The position numbers and the translations under genes are program-made. A stretch of 64,000 nucleotides of DNA from Miltoncostaea sp050249835 (GTDB lineage: Bacteria > Actinomycetota > Thermoleophilia > Miltoncostaeales > Miltoncostaeaceae): contig JBFWPT010000001.1 of NCBI GenBank assembly GCA_050249835.1, forward strand, positions 124,001 to 188,000, read 5' to 3'. Under the pieces are notes generated by a model. It was given only the letters and a program-made list of their open reading frames with translations, did not search any database and was not told the origin of the DNA. Shown here piece by piece: positions 8,193 through 17,896 of this stretch. Every line of letters begins with the position of its first letter. The stretch's first letter is position 1.

Positions 8193-9365
8193 TTGAGCAG
8201 AAAGGCCCTCACGCCCCGTCGCGCCCTCACCGGCCTGGCCCTCGCGGCCGCCGCGGGCGCCGCGCTGGCGATCCCGTCGACCGGCGCCGCCGGCGTTGCC
8301 GCGGTGCAGGACGACGTGCTCACCACCGCGCCGCTGGGTGAGATCCCGGCCCGCGTCGCCATGGTCAAGGCGACCCGCGCCAAGGTGGCGCGCTTCGACA
8401 TCCTGTGGTCCACGGTCGCGCCGACCAAGCCGGCGAACCCGACCAACCCGGCCGACCCGGCCTACGACTGGTCGCGCATCGACGCCGTCTTCGCCGGCTT
8501 CAAGGCCGCGAAGGTGACCCCGATCGTGAGCACCTACAGCACGCCGGCATGGGCGGTGCAGGGCCGCGACATCCCGCAGGCCACCGCCTACAACCCGGAC
8601 GCGCCGACGCCGGCCGCCTACGGCCAGTTCATGAGGGCCGTCGCCACCCGGTACAGCGGCACCTACCGGCCCGCGCCGGGCGCCGCGCCGCTGCCGCGCG
8701 TCCGCCACTACGAGGTCTGGAACGAGCCGAACCTCAAGGCGTTCTTCTCGTACAACGGCCGCACCAGCATCCCGAAGTACAAGGCCCTGGTGAAGTCGGC
8801 GTACACGAACATCAAGGCCGCCAACAAGCGCGCCATCGTGATCGCCGGCGTCGGCGGTCCGCGCTCCTCCACGGGCAACGGCAACATCGGCGCCCGCCAG
8901 TGGATGAACGCGCTGGTCAACGACCGCAAGGTCAAGTTCGACGCCTACTCGCAGCACATCTACCCGTCGCGGGGCCCGCGGTTCTCGACGCCGTCCTACG
9001 ACAAGGCGTTCCCCACCTGGAACAGCCTGGACGAGATCTACACGGCGCTGAACAAGAAGAAGAAGGGCATGAAGCTCTACGTCACGGAGGCCGGGTACAC
9101 GACCGCCAAGACGATCTTCCGCCCGGACCTCAAGCCGGTGAGCCTCTCCCAGCAGCGCACCTACCTGAAGCAGATCTTCGCCCTGCCGGAGGTGCGGAGC
9201 CCGCAGATGGCCGCCGTGGTGTGGTTCAACCTGCAGGACAACATCAACTGGCCCGCGGGTCTGGTGAGGGAGAACGGCACCAACAAGCCGAGCTACGCGG
9301 CCTTCCGGGCGATCGCCGGCCGGCCGATCCCGGCGGCGCTGCGCTCCACGCTGTCCACGAGGTAG
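8193..9365 (+). CDS. Secreted glycoside-hydrolase-like TIM-barrel protein
   Basis: TTG 8193 is selected because GGAGGAG (8180-8186) is perfectly placed and the product then begins with a good signal peptide. The 390-residue product resembles clan-A (GH5/GH39-like) barrels: RHYEVWNEPNLKAFF carries the NEP acid/base glutamate, and LYVTEAGYTTAK supplies a plausible nucleophile glutamate. It probably cleaves an extracellular glycoside; the substrate is unknown. A strong terminator follows immediately. Confidence 0.75.
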   Translation: MSRKALTPRRALTGLALAAAAGAALAIPSTGAAGVAAVQDDVLTTAPLGEIPARVAMVKATRAKVARFDILWSTVAPTKPANPTNPADPAYDWSRIDAVFAGFKAAKVTPIVSTYSTPAWAVQGRDIPQATAYNPDAPTPAAYGQFMRAVATRYSGTYRPAPGAAPLPRVRHYEVWNEPNLKAFFSYNGRTSIPKYKALVKSAYTNIKAANKRAIVIAGVGGPRSSTGNGNIGARQWMNALVNDRKVKFDAYSQHIYPSRGPRFSTPSYDKAFPTWNSLDEIYTALNKKKKGMKLYVTEAGYTTAKTIFRPDLKPVSLSQQRTYLKQIFALPEVRSPQMAAVVWFNLQDNINWPAGLVRENGTNKPSYAAFRAIAGRPIPAALRSTLSTR

Positions 9366-9372
9366 ACCGTCC

Positions 9373-9404
9373 CGCGGGGGGCCCGGGTTGCCGGGCCCCC
9401 CGCG
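9373..9404 (+). terminator. 14-bp perfect GC hairpin after the glycosidase-like gene
   Basis: The 14-nt arm at 9373-9386 is exactly complementary to 9391-9404 around the 4-nt loop gttg. It lies 8 nt after the stop codon. Confidence 0.75.
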
Positions 9405-9450
9405 ATGGGCGACCATCGGGGGGTCCCGGTGGTCCGACCCAGGCGGCCCG

Positions 9451-11052
<1,602 letters not shown>

Positions 11053-11053
11053 G

Positions 11054-12139
11054 TCAGGCGGCCTCGGAGGCGGCGGCGCCCGGGACCACGGTGTCCGGGT
11101 CCACCTCGAGCGGGGCGCGGCGGCCGGCGACGAGCGCCGGGCCGAGCCAGGCCAGCGCGAGCGCGCCGGCCCCGAGGGAGGCGACGAGCGCGGTCGCCTG
11201 GATGGCCATGCCGAAGGCGAGGGCGTGCGCCGCCGGGATGCCGTGGGCCATCGCGAGGGCGGGCAGCAGCACCACCTCGCGGGTGCCGGCCCCGCCGGGC
11301 GCGGCCGGCACGATGCCCGCCAGCACGATGGCCGCGTAGGCGAGCGGCGCGGCGTGCGGCGGCAGGTCGAGGGCGAGCAGGAGGGCGGCGAGGAAGCCGA
11401 TGCGCGCGACCACCGCCAGCGTGCCCGCCACGGCCGCGGCGCGGGCGGCGTCGCCGTCGCCCAGCACCCGGGCCCCCTCGCCCAGGCGGCCCGTGATCCC
11501 CCGCACCCGCGAGGGCAGCAGGCGCGTGATGCGGCCCGCGTGCCCGAGCCGCGCGGCGACCGCCAGCGCGGCGATCCCGGCGGCGACGGCGATCGCAGGC
11601 CAGCGCAGCCCGGCCAGGGGGCCGGGGAGGGGGAGCGCGAGGACCAAGACGAGCATCGCCCCTGCCGTGACAGCGGCGTCCATGGCCTTGAAGCCGGCGA
11701 GCCCGCCCGCGATGCGGAGCGTCCCCGCCTTCGCCCCCTCCGGGTGGCGGCGCACGATGGCGACCCGGAGCGCCTCCCCGAGCCCCACCGGCAGCAGCTC
11801 GCAGGACGCCCGCGTGATCCAGTGGAGCCCGAGCGTGGTCCCCATCGCGATCCGGATGCCGCCCGCGCCCTGGCAGATGCCCCACATCACCCCGGACAGG
11901 GTCTGGCTGGTGAGATAGAGGGCGAGCGCCGCGGCGAGCATCTCCGGCTCGGCGTGGGTGAACGCCGTGACGGCGGCGCCCAGGTCGAGTTGCGCCATCC
12001 CGAACCCGGCGGCCACGAGCAGCGCGACGAGGGCGGCGCCGGCGACGACGCGGCGTGGGGTGAGCCAGGGCATCACCCGGTCCATCGGCCCCCAGGCCCC
12101 GTCACTTGCCCCCCGGGGCGCCACTCCCGGTGTCCCCAT
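11054..12139 (-). CDS. Flippase-like / LPG-synthase-TM family membrane protein
   Basis: This polytopic protein (361 residues from 12139; ATG 12085 is an alternative giving 343) shows the LPG_synthase_TM/UPF0104 pattern of about eight helices, including FKAMDAAVTAGAMLVL and the conserved GIVPAAPGGAGTREVVLL loop. Relatives are thought to be lipid-linked-sugar or lipid flippases, or membrane parts of lysyl-phosphatidylglycerol synthases. No soluble transferase domain is fused. No clear Shine-Dalgarno or -10 box separates the two starts. Confidence 0.75.
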   Translation of the reverse strand: MGTPGVAPRGASDGAWGPMDRVMPWLTPRRVVAGAALVALLVAAGFGMAQLDLGAAVTAFTHAEPEMLAAALALYLTSQTLSGVMWGICQGAGGIRIAMGTTLGLHWITRASCELLPVGLGEALRVAIVRRHPEGAKAGTLRIAGGLAGFKAMDAAVTAGAMLVLVLALPLPGPLAGLRWPAIAVAAGIAALAVAARLGHAGRITRLLPSRVRGITGRLGEGARVLGDGDAARAAAVAGTLAVVARIGFLAALLLALDLPPHAAPLAYAAIVLAGIVPAAPGGAGTREVVLLPALAMAHGIPAAHALAFGMAIQATALVASLGAGALALAWLGPALVAGRRAPLEVDPDTVVPGAAASEAA

Positions 12140-12435
12140 GTTCCACTTGGGTCACGGCGCGGGGGTCGAGCGGCGTATCGGCCCCCCGGACCGGGGGGCG
12201 CACGGCGCACGGTGCGGAGGCGTGACGGACCCGGCACGGATGGGCGTCGAGCCGGGATGGGATGACGGCTACGGTCGGGAACCCCGTCTCCGTTCAGGCC
12301 CCCCGTTTCCGACGAGGCCGGCGAGCCCTGGCGACCGCGGCGATCACTCTCGGTTCCCCGGCGATCACTTGATCGGCGGGCCGCCTGTCGAGTGGGAGAT
12401 GAGGCGCCGCGCGGGGCGGCGCCGGGACCGGGGGA
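12140..12435. other. Intergenic stretch without a supported gene
   Basis: No frame here has protein-like composition. It contains a GCCCCCC/GGGGGGC hairpin at about 12181-12199 and the PRC-operon terminator at 12403-12423. Confidence 0.5.
12403..12423 (-). terminator. Hairpin after the PRC-barrel operon
   Basis: GGCGCCGC (12403-12410) pairs exactly with GCGGCGCC (12416-12423) around a 5-nt loop, 12 nt past the stop at 12436. Confidence 0.6.
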
Positions 12436-12909
12436 TCAGGCGGGCTCGCCCGCCGGGAGGGCGGCGACGGGGTCCTCGGCGCGGACGAGGACGCAGTAGG
12501 GCCCGATGGCCCGGAGGCGGGTGGCCGGTATCGCGACGTCGCCGAAGATGACGGCACGGACGGCCCCGGTGGCCTCGTCGAAGAGGAGGTCGGTGAGCGG
12601 CCCCGCGGCGTCGCCGTGGTCGTCGAGGACGAGGCGGCCGTCCAGGTCGAGGCGGCCGCGGACGACGGCCTCCTCCCGGTCGCCGGCGGGCGGCCGGATG
12701 GCGTCCTCGCCGGCGACCACGATCCCGTCGGGGCCGAAGCCGACGACGTCGGCCCAGCCCACCAGGCCCGCGCGACGGCCCCGGCCGCTCACGTGGAGCG
12801 CGGTGATGCGCCGGGTGGCGGCGTCGACGACGACGTGGCGCAGTTCGCCGAGGGACTCCGCGGTGGCGCGGCTCAGGACGGGGCGGCCGTCGGCCTCGCT
12901 CAGGCGCAT
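12436..12909 (-). CDS. PRC-barrel domain protein
   Basis: The 157-residue protein is built of two short beta-rich repeats of PRC-barrel type (MRLSEADGRPVLSRATAESL; ITALHVSGRGRRAGLVGWADV; later GPLTDLLFDEATGAVRAVIF). PRC-barrels are small scaffolding or RNA/cofactor-associated domains; the cellular role here is unknown. Its ATG overlaps the TGA of the upstream PRC gene by one base, so it is the last gene of a three-gene operon. Confidence 0.75.
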   Translation of the reverse strand: MRLSEADGRPVLSRATAESLGELRHVVVDAATRRITALHVSGRGRRAGLVGWADVVGFGPDGIVVAGEDAIRPPAGDREEAVVRGRLDLDGRLVLDDHGDAAGPLTDLLFDEATGAVRAVIFGDVAIPATRLRAIGPYCVLVRAEDPVAALPAGEPA

Positions 12910-13499
12910 CACGGCGCCGGCTCCCGCAGGCGGGCGCGGAAGTCGGCGACGGCGCTGCCGAAGCCCGACAGGTCGTCGCGCACGAAGCCCTCCGTGGCGA
13001 CCGGCACCATCAGCGCGCTGCCGGAGACGGCGAGGGTGTCGTCGATGGGGATGAGCAGGGTCGCCGCGTCCCGGTCCCGGGACACCCCCGGCCCGTGGAC
13101 CTCGAAGCCGACGACGGCCGCGTCCCGGTCGTCCACCTCCACGATGACGTCCACGACCGTGCCGAGCTCGACGCCGCCGTCGGTCATCACCGCCGCCCCG
13201 ACCACGTCGTCGTCCCGGCCGGCCCCGGCCGCCTCGCCCATCTCCTCGTCCGGCGCGCCGAGCGCCCCCGCCCCCTCGACCATCACCGCGTCGCGGCCGA
13301 GCGCGCTGACCGCCTCCCACGGCAGCACCTCCTTCAGGGGCGAGCCGAGGAAGCCCCGCCGGTTGAGCGTGAAGCCGAGCACGCCCGCCGCGGCGTGGGA
13401 GATGACGACGTCCTTCACCTCCGCGACGTCCTCGGCGCCGTCCAGGGTCACGACGGGGCGCCCGGTGATCTCGCGGGCGCGCATGAGCACCGGCGTCAC
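12909..13499 (-). CDS. PRC-barrel domain protein, two-domain
   Basis: This 196-residue protein begins MTPVLMRAREITGRPVVTLD and has two PRC-like beta barrels (KDVVISHAAAGVLGFTLNRR; VIVEVDDRDAAVVGFEVHG). GTG 13499 is preferred over a longer frame because GGAGGGA lies ~7 nt upstream and the GTGA overlap couples it to the 40-residue membrane peptide gene. The role is unknown; pairing of two PRC genes suggests a heteromeric complex. Confidence 0.75.
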   Translation of the reverse strand: MTPVLMRAREITGRPVVTLDGAEDVAEVKDVVISHAAAGVLGFTLNRRGFLGSPLKEVLPWEAVSALGRDAVMVEGAGALGAPDEEMGEAAGAGRDDDVVGAAVMTDGGVELGTVVDVIVEVDDRDAAVVGFEVHGPGVSRDRDAATLLIPIDDTLAVSGSALMVPVATEGFVRDDLSGFGSAVADFRARLREPAP

Positions 13500-13618
13500 C
13501 GCTCGTCCCTCCGCCTCCGCGCCGCGACGACGCCGCCCGCCCGGCGGCGGCGCTGCGCGACCACGGTGAGCACCCCCAGCACCACGAGCACGATCACGAT
13601 GGCCAGCAGGATCTCCAC
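13496..13618 (-). CDS. 40-residue single-TM peptide leading the PRC operon
   Basis: A GTG-initiated frame encodes a single hydrophobic helix (EILLAIVIVLVVLGVLTVVA) followed by a very basic tail rich in arginine. It ends with a GTGA overlap onto the first PRC-barrel gene. A GAGGTGG sequence sits about 9 nt before the start. The peptide would sit in the membrane with its basic tail inside and could anchor the PRC proteins or bind acidic partners. Confidence 0.55.
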   Translation of the reverse strand: MEILLAIVIVLVVLGVLTVVAQRRRRAGGVVAARRRRDER

Positions 13619-13698
13619 GGCGTCGCTCCACCTCGGTCGATCGCTTCACCCAGGTCTGTTCCCCGGTCCCGGCGGGCGGGAACACGATCGGTCGGCGG

Positions 13699-13704
13699 TA
13701 GGGT
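13699..13704 (+). promoter_or_regulatory. Leaderless -10 box (TAGGGT)
   Basis: TAGGGT ends 7 nt before ATG 13712. This favours 13712 over the in-frame GTG at 13703, which would overlap the box. Confidence 0.5.
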
Positions 13705-13711
13705 GACCGCG

Positions 13712-14200
13712 ATGAGCGAGGCTCCCCCCGCCGTCTCGCGGCTCCGCCGCGAGGTCACGACGATGGTCCTCTACGTGTGCGTCGTCCTCATGGCGACGAT
13801 TGCGGCGGTGCCGGAGGACGGCCTCGACGAGGCCTACGAGGTGATGGGGGTCCTGTGGGGCGGCGCCGTCGGCCTGGCCGTCGCCCACTGGTTCTCGTTC
13901 AACGCGGCCGCGCAGCTCTACTCGGGGGGGCGGCTGGACGCCGAGGACCTGGAGACCGGCTTCGCCCAGGCGGCGGCGGCGCTGCTCATCGCCACCGTGT
14001 GCACGGTGCCGCTCTTCCTCTCCAACGACGAGTGGGCGGCCGTGGTGTCGATCGTCGCCCTCGCGGCCATCATCACGACGGTCGGCTACGTCGCGTCCCG
14101 CCACGCGGGGCTCGCCCGCCACAAGGCGGTGCTGCGAGCCGCGCTCACCCTCGCCGCCGGCATCCTCGTCGCCTTCGTGAAGCTCGCCCTCGGCCACTGA
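13712..14200 (+). CDS. Four-TM hypothetical membrane protein
   Basis: The 162-residue product has four clear hydrophobic segments (VLYVCVVLMATIAAV, VLWGGAVGLAVAHWF, ALLIATVCTVPLFL, VVSIVALAAIITTVGYVA, with a final weak one). No catalytic motif is visible. Start set by the leaderless promoter. It converges with the formylglycine-generating enzyme gene. Confidence 0.65.
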   Translation: MSEAPPAVSRLRREVTTMVLYVCVVLMATIAAVPEDGLDEAYEVMGVLWGGAVGLAVAHWFSFNAAAQLYSGGRLDAEDLETGFAQAAAALLIATVCTVPLFLSNDEWAAVVSIVALAAIITTVGYVASRHAGLARHKAVLRAALTLAAGILVAFVKLALGH

Positions 14201-14216
14201 GGGCGGCCCCGCCGGG

Positions 14217-15155
14217 TCAGGGCCCCGGCGCCCCCCGCACGACGCAGCGGAACCCGATGTGGGTCGTCGAGGTGTCGATCGACTCGGCCTGGCGGGCGGC
14301 GGGCCGGTAGCGCAGGCAGTAGTTGGCCGCGCACAGGTGCGAGCCGCCCTTCACCACGCGGCGGGGGATGTTCGCCCCGGGCCCGCCCGCGGGCATGCTG
14401 GCGTCCGGCACCAGCACCCGCGGGTTGCGCGGGATGCAGCAGGACTTCGCCAGGTCGCCGGGGTGGGCGGGCGTGAAGAAGTCGTCGGTCCACTCCCAGA
14501 CGTTGCCGGTCACGTCGCGCAGGCCGTACCCGTTGGGCGGGTAGGAGCCCACCCGGGTGGTGGTGGGGTCGCCGAGCCGCTGCCAGGGGAACTCGCCGCG
14601 CCAGAAGTTCGCCATCTCCCGGCCGCCGGGCTCGGGGTCGTCGCCCCAGGCGTAGACGGCGCCCTCCAGGCCCCCGCGCGCGGCCCGCTCCCACTCGGCC
14701 TCGGACGGCAGGCCCTTGCCGGCCCAGGCGGCGTACGCGGCGGCGTCGCGGTGGGTGACCTGGGTGACCGGGTGGCGGCCGCGGCGGCGGACGTCGCTGC
14801 CGGGACCCTCGGGCGCGCGCCAGGTGGCGCCCGGCGTCCAGTGCCACCAGTTGCGCACGTCGCGCAGGTCCACCGGCCCGCGGGTGGGACGGAACACCAG
14901 CGAGCCGGGCACCAGCAGCTCCGGGTCGGCGTCCGGGTAGTCCGCCGGGTCGGGGGCCACCTCGCAGAAGGTGACGTATCCGGTGTCCTCCACGAAGGCG
15001 GCGAAGTCCTCGACCGTCACCGGCGCCTCGTCCATCCAGAACCCGTCGACGGCGACGGTCGTGACCGGCGCCTCCTCGGGGTAGAAGCCGTCGCTGCCCA
15101 TCCGGAACTCCCCCTCGGGGATCCAGCGCATCCGCGGGAAGGGGGCCTCGGCCAT
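14217..15155 (-). CDS. Formylglycine-generating enzyme (SUMF1/FGE family)
   Basis: The 312-residue protein is a full FGE-sulfatase domain: MRWIPEGEFRMGSDGFYPEE at the N-terminus, LPSEAEWERAARGG, GNVWEWTDDF and the C-terminal KGGSHLCAANYCLRYRPAAR. Cys275 and Cys280 form the CxxxxC pair that binds copper in true FGEs and converts a sulfatase cysteine into formylglycine using O2. Many SUMF1-like proteins lack this pair; here it is present. A sulfatase with a matching target lies 1.2 kb away. ATG 15155 is supported by a leaderless promoter; it is not exported. Confidence 0.9.
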   Translation of the reverse strand: MAEAPFPRMRWIPEGEFRMGSDGFYPEEAPVTTVAVDGFWMDEAPVTVEDFAAFVEDTGYVTFCEVAPDPADYPDADPELLVPGSLVFRPTRGPVDLRDVRNWWHWTPGATWRAPEGPGSDVRRRGRHPVTQVTHRDAAAYAAWAGKGLPSEAEWERAARGGLEGAVYAWGDDPEPGGREMANFWRGEFPWQRLGDPTTTRVGSYPPNGYGLRDVTGNVWEWTDDFFTPAHPGDLAKSCCIPRNPRVLVPDASMPAGGPGANIPRRVVKGGSHLCAANYCLRYRPAARQAESIDTSTTHIGFRCVVRGAPGP

Positions 15156-15161
15156 GGCCGG

Positions 15162-15167
15162 AGCATA
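15162..15167 (-). promoter_or_regulatory. Leaderless -10 box (TATGCT) of the FGE gene
   Basis: On the minus strand TATGCT is followed by 6 nt and then ATG 15155. Confidence 0.5.
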
Positions 15168-15252
15168 GGGCCGCCCCGCCGGCGGGGCCTTGCCCGGATC
15201 CGGGGCCGGGGGGACGATCGGGATCCCATCCACCGGACCACCAGGAGACCCC

Positions 15253-15663
15253 ATGACCACCCAGCCCGCCGATCGCGGACCCGACTCCGACTGGGCCACC
15301 GCCGGCGTCATGTTCGCCGCGGTCCTCATGATCCTGACCGGCGTGCTGCAGATACTGCAGGGCATCGCCGCGATCGCCGACGACGATCTGTTCCTCATCG
15401 GGTCGGACTACGCCTATGACATCAACGTCGCCGCGTGGGGGTGGATCCACCTCGTGATCGGCGCCGTCGTGTTCGCCGCGGGCGTCGCACTGCTGCGGGG
15501 GGCGTTGTGGGCCGGGATGCTCGGCATCGCCATGGCCGTCATCGCGGCCGTCGCCAACTTCTTCTTCCTGCCGTACTACCCGTTCTGGGCGATCGTCCTG
15601 ATCGCCATGAACGTCTGGATCATCTGGGCGCTCACGCGGCCGGGCGCGCTGGCCGGCACCTGA
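15253..15663 (+). CDS. DUF7144-type four-TM membrane protein
   Basis: The 136-residue protein matches the actinobacterial DUF7144 pattern: VMFAAVLMILTGVLQILQGI, an acidic DDDLFLIGSDYAYDINVAAW loop and GWIHLVIGAVVFAAGVALL, then two more helices. Function is unknown. AGGAG at 15243-15247 precedes the ATG by 5 nt. It converges with the DUF1269 gene across a strong hairpin. Confidence 0.8.
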   Translation: MTTQPADRGPDSDWATAGVMFAAVLMILTGVLQILQGIAAIADDDLFLIGSDYAYDINVAAWGWIHLVIGAVVFAAGVALLRGALWAGMLGIAMAVIAAVANFFFLPYYPFWAIVLIAMNVWIIWALTRPGALAGT

Positions 15664-15670
15664 GCAGGGG

Positions 15671-15699
15671 GCGGGCCGGCGGGGATCCCGCCGGCCCGC
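15671..15699. terminator. Perfect 13-bp hairpin between convergent genes
   Basis: GCGGGCCGGCGGG pairs exactly with CCCGCCGGCCCGC around the 3-nt loop gat, between the stops at 15663 and 15707. Confidence 0.75.
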
Positions 15700-15706
15700 G
15701 CCGCGG

Positions 15707-16198
15707 CTACTCCTCCTCGGCGAAGGCGGCCCGCAGGGCGGCCTCGTCCTCCTCCGACAGGTTGGTGCTGATGAGCTCGGCGTCGATGTCGCCGAGCTCG
15801 TGGGCGACCCGGTCCACGACCGCGTTCGCGCTCATCAGGAACAGCGCCGACGTGCCCGGGGTGACCTTCTCCCGGACCGAGTCGATGAAGTCGTCGTCGA
15901 TCCCGACCTTCGCGAAGTGACCGCCGATGGCGCCCGTCACGGCGCCGATCGCCATGCCGAGCAGCGGCACGAAGAAGATGAGGCCGAAGAGCAGGCCCCA
16001 GAACGCCCCGCCCACGCCGCCGGCGGCGGTGAGGTCGGAGAGCTGCCGCGTCTTCGGCTTCTTCTTGTCGGGAGGCCAGGAGACGACGGCCGCGTCCTGG
16101 ATGGTGATGAGCGCCTGCTTCTGGAGCCCCTCGAGCCGGCCGAGCACCTCGTCGGCCTTGCCGGGGTCGTTGAACTTCCACACCGTGAGGCTTGCCAT
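15707..16198 (-). CDS. DUF1269 family membrane protein
   Basis: The 163-residue product has an N-terminal ferredoxin-like beta-alpha fold (SLTVWKFNDPGKADEVLGRL), a central glycine-rich hydrophobic segment (GGAFWGLLFGLIFFVPLLGM) typical of DUF1269, and a C-terminal acidic helix. The family is common in actinomycetes and of unknown function, often linked to stress responses. An AAGGGA sequence lies about 9 nt before the ATG. Confidence 0.82.
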   Translation of the reverse strand: MASLTVWKFNDPGKADEVLGRLEGLQKQALITIQDAAVVSWPPDKKKPKTRQLSDLTAAGGVGGAFWGLLFGLIFFVPLLGMAIGAVTGAIGGHFAKVGIDDDFIDSVREKVTPGTSALFLMSANAVVDRVAHELGDIDAELISTNLSEEDEAALRAAFAEEE

Positions 16199-16322
16199 TG
16201 ATCGTGGTCCCTTGTCGGTGGCCGGAAACCACCCCGCAGGCTACGCGCGGGCCGTGACGCGCGGCAACACGCATGGCTGTTGCGGGGCGTAACGCCGTAC
16301 GGCCGCGCGTCCGTGCCGGGCG

Positions 16323-16328
16323 TAGGGT
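16323..16328 (+). promoter_or_regulatory. -10 box (TAGGGT) for the sulfatase operon
   Basis: TAGGGT is followed by a ~25-nt leader with a Shine-Dalgarno GAAGGAG (16345-16351) 5 nt before GTG 16357. Confidence 0.45.
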
Positions 16329-16356
16329 CGGGGGGACACCGACCGAAGGAGCGATC

Positions 16357-17895
16357 GTGCCGGACCAGCCGAACATCCTCGTCATCTGGGGAGACGACAT
16401 CGGCATCACGAACCTCTCCTGCTACAGCGACGGGCTCATGGGCTACCGGACGCCCAACATCGACCGGATCGCCGACGAGGGGATGCGCTTCACCGACGCC
16501 TACGGCGAGCAGAGCTGCACCGCCGGGCGCTCGTCGTTCATCACGGGGCAGAGCGTCTACCGCACCGGGCTGAGCAAGGTCGGCATGCCCGGCTCGCAGG
16601 TCGGGCTCCACGCGGAGGACCCCACCATCGCGGAGCTGCTGAAGCCGCTCGGCTACGCCACCGGGCAGTTCGGCAAGAACCACCTGGGCGACCGCAACGA
16701 GTTCCTGCCCACGGCGCACGGGTTCGACGAGTTCTTCGGCAACCTCTACCACCTCAACGCCGAGGAGGAGCCGGAGTCGCCCAACTGGCCGCCCGCGGAG
16801 GACTTCCCGAAGTTCAACGAGATGTTCCGCCCCCGCGGCGTCATCCACTCGTGGGCCACCGAGGAGGAGGACCCCGCCGTGGACGAGCGCTACGGGCCGG
16901 TGGGGCGGCAGCGGATCGAGGACACGGGGCCGCTCACGAAGAAGCGGATGGAGACGATCGACGACGAGATCCTCGAGCACGCCCTCGACTGGATCGACCG
17001 CAAGAACGGCGAGGACGCCCCCTGGTTCATGTGGTTCAACACGACCCACATGCACCTGCGGACGCACCCGAAGCCGGAGAGCGTGGGGCGGGCCGGGCGC
17101 TGGCAGTCCACGTACCACGACACGATGCTGGACCACGACGACGTGGTCGGCGCGCTGCTCGCCAAGCTCGACGAGCTGGGGATCGCCGAGAACACCATCG
17201 TCGTCTACTCCACGGACAACGGCCCGCACATGAACACGTGGCCCGACGGCGGGATGACCCCCTTCCGCAGCGAGAAGAACACCAACTGGGAGGGCGCCTT
17301 CCGGGTGCCGCAGATGATCCGGTGGCCGGGCCGCATCCCGGCGGGCGTCGTCTCGAACGAGATCGTCCAGCACCACGACTGGCTCCCGACATTCCTGTCG
17401 GCGGCCGGCGAGCCGGACATCGTGGAGAAGCTGAAGGCGGGCCACACGGCCGGCGACCGCACCTTCAGGGTGCACATCGACGGCTACGACCTGGTGCCCT
17501 ACCTCACCGGCGAGGTGGACGCGTCGCCACGCAAGGGATTCCTCTACTTCTCGGATGACGGCGACGTGCTCGCGCTGCGATTCGACAACTGGAAGGTCGT
17601 CTTCATGGAGCAGCGCATGCAGGGGACGCTCCAGATCTGGGCGGAGCCGTTCGTGAACCTGCGGGTCCCGAAGATCTTCAACCTGCGCACCGACCCGTTC
17701 GAGCGGGCCGACACGACGTCGAACACCTACTGGGACTGGTTCCTCGACAGCGACTACATCGCGCTGGCGGCCACCACGCTGGTCACGCAGTTCCTGGCGA
17801 CGTTCCAGGAGTTCCCGCCACGGCAGAAGGCCGCGACGTTCACGATCGACCAGGTCGTGGAGAAGCTCGAGGCCGCCCTCACCCACGGGCACTGA
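16357..17895 (+). CDS. Type I sulfatase (arylsulfatase-like, cytoplasmic)
   Basis: The 512-residue protein has the alkaline-phosphatase-superfamily sulfatase fold: metal-binding DD in VIWGDDIG, the formylglycine site CTAGR with Cys54 and Arg58 (the C-x-A-x-R form), GKNHLG, HMHLRTH and the VYSTDNGPHMNTWP metal block. It hydrolyses a sulfate ester once Cys54 is oxidised. There is no signal peptide, so it acts inside the cell. GTG 16357 is chosen for its GAAGGAG ribosome site; it removes a non-conserved N-terminal extension. A HAD phosphatase gene follows after one base. Confidence 0.9.
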   Translation: MPDQPNILVIWGDDIGITNLSCYSDGLMGYRTPNIDRIADEGMRFTDAYGEQSCTAGRSSFITGQSVYRTGLSKVGMPGSQVGLHAEDPTIAELLKPLGYATGQFGKNHLGDRNEFLPTAHGFDEFFGNLYHLNAEEEPESPNWPPAEDFPKFNEMFRPRGVIHSWATEEEDPAVDERYGPVGRQRIEDTGPLTKKRMETIDDEILEHALDWIDRKNGEDAPWFMWFNTTHMHLRTHPKPESVGRAGRWQSTYHDTMLDHDDVVGALLAKLDELGIAENTIVVYSTDNGPHMNTWPDGGMTPFRSEKNTNWEGAFRVPQMIRWPGRIPAGVVSNEIVQHHDWLPTFLSAAGEPDIVEKLKAGHTAGDRTFRVHIDGYDLVPYLTGEVDASPRKGFLYFSDDGDVLALRFDNWKVVFMEQRMQGTLQIWAEPFVNLRVPKIFNLRTDPFERADTTSNTYWDWFLDSDYIALAATTLVTQFLATFQEFPPRQKAATFTIDQVVEKLEAALTHGH

Positions 17896-17896
17896 G

